IMG/VR virus record: IMGVR_UViG_3300007554_000511
Coordinates: 48,631 to 112,630 of that record
Strand: one strand, 5' to 3'
Length of the DNA: 64,000 nucleotides
From: a virus
In this document: in pieces, positions 58,617 to 64,000 of the stretch
How positions within the stretch are numbered: position 1 is the first letter of the stretch
Layout: the number at the start of each line of letters is the position of its first letter
Program-made: the position numbers and the translations under genes
The notes under the pieces: model-generated
Seen by the model: the letters and a program-made list of their open reading frames with translations, nothing else
Database searches by the model: none
What the model was told of the DNA's origin: nothing

Positions 58617-59135
58617 AGAATCGCTAATTTTTCTTGCTTCTGCGATTCTCTTTAGAAGTTCATTTCTATCAAGTATAAGGGCACCTTCAGTTTCAATATC
58701 AGCATCTTTACCGTTTTTAGATTCTTTTTCTGTTGCTAAATCGAGTTTTGCCTTTTGCAACTGTAGAGTAATCATCTTTAGTTTACGATCAACTTTACTA
58801 TCTTTTGCTTCCATCGCGGTCTTTAACATCTGAGTTGCGCCTTCAAAGAACTTAGAACCCGCATGTGCTTCTACATTCATACCAATGTCAACAAGTTTCT
58901 CAAATGTTTCCATTGCATGTTTGTGAATTTCATCCATATCAGTGTCATGTTCATTTAGATCACCAACCATAGGAAGTGCGGCATCAATCTTTTCAGTTGT
59001 TGCTAGTTCACTGTTTATCAAATGTATAAGTTCTTTGGATTGTTCGATTGATTGTGCTTCTTCTTCCACAATGTCTTCTTCCGTTTCAGGTTCAGACGGT
59101 GACATTCCGAAAACTTCTTCTAATCTTTTTGTCAT
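58608..59135 (-). CDS. 16: Terminase small subunit (gp16)
   Basis: 175 residues. The acidic N-terminus is followed by a long helical hairpin, DEIHKHAMETFEKLVDIGMN then AHAGSKFFEGATQMLKTAME, as in T4 gp16, which forms the ring that recognises DNA and regulates gp17. C-terminal region charged. Identification rests on size, helical pattern and position between gp4 and gp17. Confidence 0.7.
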   Translation of the reverse strand: MTKRLEEVFGMSPSEPETEEDIVEEEAQSIEQSKELIHLINSELATTEKIDAALPMVGDLNEHDTDMDEIHKHAMETFEKLVDIGMNVEAHAGSKFFEGATQMLKTAMEAKDSKVDRKLKMITLQLQKAKLDLATEKESKNGKDADIETEGALILDRNELLKRIAEARKISDSDK

Positions 59136-59587
59136 TTTTTAACTCTTTTTGGTTTTGGCTTCTTGGTGTTACTGTATATATCACCTTCGTTAATTACACG
59201 AAACGCCATACCTCTCTTTTTCGCCCATGCACTCGCTGCTTCCCATTTTGCATAGTTAACTGCTACTTGTGCTTGATCATTTCGCTTTCTAGCGAATTCT
59301 GGCTTACTCTGTGATGTGGGTTTTATTTCTATCAATTCTGCACGTTTTTGACCTTTTGCATCCATATAGACAATGATAAAATCAGGGACATAACTTGACA
59401 TTTTGCCAGTTAATGGATGTTGATAAGGTATACGTACAGGTTCACTTGCCCATGCCACTATATTACTATTTGTATCACAAAATTGCATAAATGTCAACTC
59501 CCAACTACTCCTGAAGGTTGGAGTACCCGAACCTGAGTATTTGGATTCATTTATGATTTGATATTTGCCTTGGTGAAATTTACTCAT
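59132..59587 (-). CDS. 4: Head completion protein gp4 (TnsA-like nuclease fold)
   Basis: 151 residues. YSGSGTPTFRSSWELTFMQF then CDTNSNIVAWASEPVRIPYQ, a VPDFIIVYMD Asp and ELIEIKPTSQ (the E-x-K of the TnsA/PD-(D/E)XK core) match T4 gp4. It finishes the packaged head before tail joining. C-terminus is Lys-rich. Overlaps gp16 by 4 bases. Confidence 0.93.
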   Translation of the reverse strand: MSKFHQGKYQIINESKYSGSGTPTFRSSWELTFMQFCDTNSNIVAWASEPVRIPYQHPLTGKMSSYVPDFIIVYMDAKGQKRAELIEIKPTSQSKPEFARKRNDQAQVAVNYAKWEAASAWAKKRGMAFRVINEGDIYSNTKKPKPKRVKK

Positions 59588-59847
59588 TCAATGATTGACC
59601 TTGCGACATATTTGTTCGGGGTTCTTCCCGAAATTCTACCTGTTTGATAGCCCTGTCGCACTGTATTATTCATTATGAATTCACCCAAATCATTCAATTT
59701 AAAGTCGGGCGAAATTTGATCTATCATAGAAAATATTTCTATACCATAGATTTTTGAATATTTTAATAATTCATTGGCATAAGATTTTGCTCTACTTTCA
59801 GTAAAGCCTTTTCTTACTAATTTTGCAACTACGATATCTATATTCAT
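59584..59847 (-). CDS. Conserved small hypothetical
   Basis: 87 residues. Helical, VVAKLVRKGFTESRAKSYAN and LGEFIMNNTVRQGYQTGRIS. It overlaps gp4 and the upstream tail protein by 4 bases each, so it belongs to the tail-neck unit. No T4 equivalent recognised. Confidence 0.65.
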   Translation of the reverse strand: MNIDIVVAKLVRKGFTESRAKSYANELLKYSKIYGIEIFSMIDQISPDFKLNDLGEFIMNNTVRQGYQTGRISGRTPNKYVARSIIE

Positions 59848-61331
59848 CTTAATTTATTCCTAGTCGCATTTCTAATAGTACCAATCTGACCTTGTGTTGT
59901 ATCTTTTGCAGATGCAGATATTGTTGTAGGACGCGATGATGGCTGTTGTGTAGGTGCAATATACTGAGAAATTGAATCTTTAAGCATGTCACCTGCAACA
60001 CCAAATCTACTTTGTGCAGTAGAATTTAGAGTACCGACACGACCAATGCCCGTGTTTCCGATCAACTGTTGCGCGACACGATCACCAACATTATTAAAAC
60101 TAAACTTAGTGCCATTGAAAAATGAATTTAACAATTCACTTGTAAGAATGTTACCCAAGTCTACATTACTAAATCCGCCGCCACCGTTGATTGCTTGTGT
60201 TCTGGTGTCAGCAAAATATGGAATGTCATTTGGTACTTTTGTAGATGATTGAATGTTTTTCACATCTCTGCTGGTGCTTGTACCAGTAATACCATTGCTA
60301 CCCGTATTAAAATCCCAATAATTTATTGCTGACGCTGGGATTGGTTGCGCATTGTTACGTGCTTCTAAAAATGCAGCCTGCGCTTGAACACGTTCTTCTG
60401 TCGTAGAGGATGCGCCTATAGCATTGTATAATCTAGTCAAGTTGTGAACTTGCTGTAGATTTTGAACCCACTGACCGTCTTCACCTAACATATAACCGAT
60501 TGATCTAGTATCTAGGTTAAGATTGTCAGAAGCGGTTGAGATTTCAGTACCAGTAATACCCTGTGATTTTACAAAACCAGCAGCTTCTAACTGAGAAATT
60601 TGATCATTGAATGCAGAACGAACTACACTACTTTCCGATAACAACGCCTCTGCCATACCTTCTGCGCCTTGCTGCATCCAATATGGGACATTAACATCCG
60701 AAACTGTATCTCGTATGATTATGTTTTCTGGCAATAGAGTTAATGTAATCGTTCTTGGTGCCGCATCTGAATAATCGCTCTGACTAAATGTCATATTAGT
60801 TACCAGTGGATTAACAAGATCAATCTTTTGAATCTTCGCAGAACTGGAATTGTTTCCGCCTGCAAAAACATGATAAATTGTAAAACGTTTAAAGAAATGA
60901 TTAAACTGTTGCGCGCCTGAGTTTTTATTGAACTTTAATCCAGAATTATTGTCTGCAATCGTACCGTTCAATGCACCTTCGTCTGTAGGCAATGAATTGT
61001 TTTTGAAGTATGTTTCATAAATTTGTTTCACAAGAGTGAACGTACTACCATCCACAATATCATATAAATCTATCTGTACTTCGGGAAAGTTTACACGCGT
61101 TGGTACGTGTATACGCTTACCATACTGATCAACTGACTGATACTCTGTGTTTATTGATATTGGTGATACAGACTTAACGTGGTGAGAATATTCCACCCGT
61201 CCGTTAGTCCCCATCATTTCAACAAACCACATATCAGATAATTTTGGCGCAGAGGTAATGGGAGAACCATGTTCCCCCATAAAACCAAATCGCGATCTAG
61301 CTCCAAAATTATCTGCTAGTATTCGTGCCAT
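59844..61331 (-). CDS. Tail-tube-like baseplate protein (gp54/gp48 type)
   Basis: 495 residues. The first 250 residues include VNPLVTNMTFSQSDYSDAAP and TITLTLLPENI, close to DYSQSDYSVSDP and IILTLQYDNAI of the tail tube protein encoded upstream; both share the same fold. A Ser/Asn/Gly-rich C-terminal half is added. In T4 the tube initiators gp48 and gp54 are tube-like, so this is probably a baseplate-tube junction protein. Confidence 0.7.
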   Translation of the reverse strand: MARILADNFGARSRFGFMGEHGSPITSAPKLSDMWFVEMMGTNGRVEYSHHVKSVSPISINTEYQSVDQYGKRIHVPTRVNFPEVQIDLYDIVDGSTFTLVKQIYETYFKNNSLPTDEGALNGTIADNNSGLKFNKNSGAQQFNHFFKRFTIYHVFAGGNNSSSAKIQKIDLVNPLVTNMTFSQSDYSDAAPRTITLTLLPENIIIRDTVSDVNVPYWMQQGAEGMAEALLSESSVVRSAFNDQISQLEAAGFVKSQGITGTEISTASDNLNLDTRSIGYMLGEDGQWVQNLQQVHNLTRLYNAIGASSTTEERVQAQAAFLEARNNAQPIPASAINYWDFNTGSNGITGTSTSRDVKNIQSSTKVPNDIPYFADTRTQAINGGGGFSNVDLGNILTSELLNSFFNGTKFSFNNVGDRVAQQLIGNTGIGRVGTLNSTAQSRFGVAGDMLKDSISQYIAPTQQPSSRPTTISASAKDTTQGQIGTIRNATRNKLR

Positions 61332-61343
61332 TGCGAACGCCTA

Positions 61344-61940
61344 TTAACCTAGAATACTTGAGTTATTTGAGAATAGGTTGTCACCTGGCATAATTTCGTT
61401 ATCAGTAAAGATTGCGTTATCATACTGTAGTGTTAGAATGATTTGTACTGGATCTGATACTGAATAATCTGACTGTGAGTAGTCAACGTTCTGTAGGAAG
61501 CAACCCTCAAGTTGAATTTGTTCGATTGGTGTACCATCGTTACCGTTTAGGATTTCAACTAGTGTTGTAAACTTGTAGTTTGTACCAGCAGCTGGACCAT
61601 TTTGATTTCTGTGGTTTAACTGTGTTTGTAGCTGGCGACCTACTAGCTTTGTTAGGTTGTTTGCAATGTCGTCACGTAGTGTAATTGTGATTGGTTCCCA
61701 TGTGTGTTTACCCATCATGTACATACGTGAGTTGTATGAATCTACTGGGATTGACTCGTGAGAAACTTTTGGACGTGTAACATTCATTACTTGGCGTGTA
61801 AATTCTTTACCTGTTGCGTCACCGCCGAAGCCAGCAACCTGCACTCTAAATCTATAGTTTAGTTTTGGCTGTAGGATACCGATTGCTTCGCCGCCTGCGC
61901 CTTCTGTAGGTACGCCGAAATTGTTTAGTGTTCTTGCCAT
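61344..61940 (-). CDS. 19: Tail tube protein (gp19)
   Basis: 198 residues starting MARTLNNFGVPTEGAGGEAI after AGGAG. NYRFRVQVAGFGG, a MYMMGKHTWEPITITLRDDI block and LEGCFLQNVDYSQSDYS are characteristic of T4-type tube subunits. It builds the rigid inner tube. A late box lies about 45 bases upstream. Confidence 0.93.
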   Translation of the reverse strand: MARTLNNFGVPTEGAGGEAIGILQPKLNYRFRVQVAGFGGDATGKEFTRQVMNVTRPKVSHESIPVDSYNSRMYMMGKHTWEPITITLRDDIANNLTKLVGRQLQTQLNHRNQNGPAAGTNYKFTTLVEILNGNDGTPIEQIQLEGCFLQNVDYSQSDYSVSDPVQIILTLQYDNAIFTDNEIMPGDNLFSNNSSILG

Positions 61941-61984
61941 AATTATGTCTCCTGTTATAGTTTGCAAACTATGTTATTATACAA

Positions 61985-61993
61985 GTATTTATC
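61985..61993 (-). promoter_or_regulatory. Late promoter box of gene 19
   Basis: GATAAATAC on the minus strand, between the sheath terminator and the tube start. Confidence 0.72.
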
Positions 61994-62036
61994 ATTTAAC
62001 GACATAATTAAATCTGCATTTATTTTTGGCAATAAA

Positions 62037-62058
62037 AAACCCCGCCGAAGCGGGGTTT
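62037..62058 (-). terminator. Terminator of the tail sheath gene
   Basis: AAACCCCGC, TTCG loop, GCGGGGTTT then TTTATTGCC on the minus strand. Confidence 0.95.
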
Positions 62059-62077
62059 CTTGTGTTATTCTAGAATA

Positions 62078-64000
62078 TTATGCTAGAGATTCACCTGTGT
62101 TGCGAATACGTAGTGGGATGTAGATGAATTCAACAGACTTAACTGGCTGAATTGCAACATCTACCCATAGTTCATTACGATCAATACGCGCCGGTGTGTT
62201 GTTTGATTCATCACAAACAACTAGGAAGTCGTATAGACCACGTTCTGTAACTAGGTTACCACAGAAACGTTCTACTGCATCACGGATGTTGTCACGTGTG
62301 ATCTTATCGTTCTGTTCGAACAAGAAGCCGCGCGAAACTTGATCTAGGTTGTGACGCATATAGTTTACTAGACGCACAACGTTAATGCGATCTAGTGCAG
62401 ATGCATAACCCTGTAGTGTCTTTTGACCATAAACTACTAGACCTGTGCCCGGTAGATCAGCGATTGGGTTCATACGTGCTGTATACATTACGTCACGCTG
62501 ACCTTCACTTAGACGAACACGAACAAACTCGTTTTCTGCATTTACATAACCAACAGCACTTGCGTTTGAAACAACACCACGTGTTAGACCTGCTGGAGCA
62601 AACCATGGGAATGACACTTGATCTGAGAATGCGATTGTACGTAGCGCGATTGCTGACGCTGGCATCACAACATCATTACCTGATAGGTCTGTTGATAGAC
62701 CGTGTGGATAGTAAACACCTGCATATGCATCTGCTGGTAGATTGTTGTCTGCCCAGTTTTTGATTGATGTAGTGTCTGATTTTAGTGTTAGTGGAGCATC
62801 ACCTACTACGAATGCGATTTCTTTTTTGTCTTTGTTTAGAGAAATCATTTCATCCATTAGTTCAGGATAACCAGGTGCTGCAATTAGATTGAAGTATGTA
62901 GCTTCTGCGCGAATACCATCATTACTTGCAACTGCTGCTTGCATTGATTCAACCACCATATTGCGAACTGCTTCTGAACCAAACTTACCTGAACCATCTG
63001 CATTAACACCTGATACCCACTCCCAAACGCCGTTTGTGTAACGCTTTACGTTTAGAGTTGTGTAATCCATGTTAATCATTAGGATGTTTTCTGGTAGAAG
63101 TTCTGGGTTTGCAGTGTTTTCGTGTGCAACACGGTTAATAACAAAACCGTCTTCATCCCATGGCGCATCCGCTGCATAGTTTGAGAAAATCAGACCGTTT
63201 GTTGAAGATTGATCAGCGCCATCTAGTTGTACCCACTGTGAGCCATTCCAGATTTTAACATTCGGGAATGTAGCAGCATTGCCGCTCACCCAAAGGTCAC
63301 CAACTTGTAAAGGTGACACACCATCTTTGCGTGTTGTAGGAGTCGCAGTACGTAGTTGTAGGTCTGCTTGACCTAGACCATATACATCTTCTGACCATGC
63401 GTACTTTGTCCATTCCATTTCCACACCATTGAACTCATTGCGCATGATTTCAATTCGTAGATCAGCATTGTACCATAGTGTACCTTCCGCGATGTCACCA
63501 GTAGGTGCAGTAGTTGAAGCAACATATTCAAGATCGTTCCAAACTGATGCCCAATATTCTGACTGTGAAAAACCTAAGTCTGTGTAACCTGATGTGAACG
63601 CGATAATCAGAAGCAGTCCGTCTGTTTTTGTAAAGCGTATTTTTGATGTCCCAACTTTTTCAACACGAACATTTGCTGCATTTAGGGATGCATCTGCTTG
63701 CATTGTACTTACTACTGTATCTAATGTAGCACCTGAGAATGTGAAGTCAACACCTGCAACTGTTACAACTGAATTGATATTGTTAACGTCTGGAACATTA
63801 GCCGATGTTGTAACTGCCGCTTGCGCTGCACTTCTTACACGGAAGCGAAGGTATCCAACGTAATTGTTATCACCATCTGTCGCAAGATATACATCGCCAG
63901 CATCGATAAGGTCTGCACTTGCAACGTCATCGTCTGCATATACTGGGGCTTGAACCGATGTCCATAGATCAGTACCTGAGTTGTATTTTGCTAGAGCATA
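62078..64000 (-). CDS. 18: Contractile tail sheath protein (gp18), 5' end beyond the window
   Basis: At least 640 residues in one open frame that runs through the right edge; the first internal ATG is at 63703 but the frame stays open to 64000. The C-terminal sheath domain is clear: YMRHNLDQVSRGFLFEQND, ERFCGNLVTERGLYDFLVVC and WVDVAIQPVKSVEFIYIPLR. Upstream repeats (DLWTSVQAPVYADDD, LEYVASTTAPTGDIAEGTLW and LQVGDLWVSG) are insertion domains typical of large sheaths. Contraction drives DNA delivery. Confidence 0.93.
   Translation of the reverse strand, partial: YALAKYNSGTDLWTSVQAPVYADDDVASADLIDAGDVYLATDGDNNYVGYLRFRVRSAAQAAVTTSANVPDVNNINSVVTVAGVDFTFSGATLDTVVSTMQADASLNAANVRVEKVGTSKIRFTKTDGLLLIIAFTSGYTDLGFSQSEYWASVWNDLEYVASTTAPTGDIAEGTLWYNADLRIEIMRNEFNGVEMEWTKYAWSEDVYGLGQADLQLRTATPTTRKDGVSPLQVGDLWVSGNAATFPNVKIWNGSQWVQLDGADQSSTNGLIFSNYAADAPWDEDGFVINRVAHENTANPELLPENILMINMDYTTLNVKRYTNGVWEWVSGVNADGSGKFGSEAVRNMVVESMQAAVASNDGIRAEATYFNLIAAPGYPELMDEMISLNKDKKEIAFVVGDAPLTLKSDTTSIKNWADNNLPADAYAGVYYPHGLSTDLSGNDVVMPASAIALRTIAFSDQVSFPWFAPAGLTRGVVSNASAVGYVNAENEFVRVRLSEGQRDVMYTARMNPIADLPGTGLVVYGQKTLQGYASALDRINVVRLVNYMRHNLDQVSRGFLFEQNDKITRDNIRDAVERFCGNLVTERGLYDFLVVCDESNNTPARIDRNELWVDVAIQPVKSVEFIYIPLRIRNTGESLA

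Overview
This 64 kb window is part of the genome of a large T4-like myovirus that most probably infects a marine alphaproteobacterium. The T4 assignment rests on a core set of genes: tail sheath (18), tail tube (19), head completion gp4, both terminase subunits (16, 17), gp32, UvsX, UvsY, UvsW, gp41 helicase and gp61 primase. The host assignment is an inference. It rests on a circularly permuted two-piece tmRNA (the alphaproteobacterial form), DUF1127 and DUF3563-like small proteins, and an outer-membrane porin of alphaproteobacterial style. No source organism is given, so the host is not proven.

Almost every gene reads leftwards on the minus strand. The exceptions are a cassette of five tiny genes at 7.6-8.4 kb and one gene at 33.8-34.2 kb.

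Reading from the right end in the direction of transcription: 64-53 kb holds tail sheath, tail tube, a tail-tube-like baseplate protein, gp4, terminase small and large subunits, a beta-rich putative fibre and a conserved structural-type protein. 53-46 kb holds gp32, UvsX, QueD, UvsY and both subunits of class I ribonucleotide reductase. 46-40 kb is accessory: nitroreductase, methyltransferase, glycosyltransferase-like, SGNH-like and many small genes. 40-27 kb holds UvsW, a possible gp62, a phosphoribosyltransferase, a very short DnaE-like protein, primase, ClpP and gp41. 27-15 kb is virion and baseplate-associated (PAAR tip protein, large baseplate-type protein, small virion-type proteins, XhlA-like protein, a KxDG nucleotidyltransferase-like protein). 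15-8 kb holds a P-loop kinase, a glycosyltransferase and a complete PrkA-YeaH-SpoVR operon. 8-0 kb holds YggX, a sugar-nucleotide epimerase, a cation diffusion facilitator, peptide deformylase, an SGNH hydrolase, a porin, the tmRNA, a rhodanese domain and a 2OG-Fe(II) oxygenase.

Two promoter types are readable. Structural genes and the tmRNA are preceded by a T4-late-like box (GATAAATAC or TATAAATA on the minus strand). Replication and host-interaction genes are preceded by host sigma70-type promoters, mostly with a 17-bp spacer. Five of these share an invariant CGAATC placed four bases upstream of the -10 box and related leaders, which suggests a co-regulated class. Many transcription units end in clear rho-independent terminators, often with a UUCG loop.

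The most unusual content is the set of host-physiology genes: the stress kinase operon, porin, metal-ion module (YggX, CDF, PDF), DUF1127 cassette and phage-borne trans-translation RNA. Together they suggest a virus that rewires envelope, metal and stress physiology and sustains ribosome rescue during late infection.
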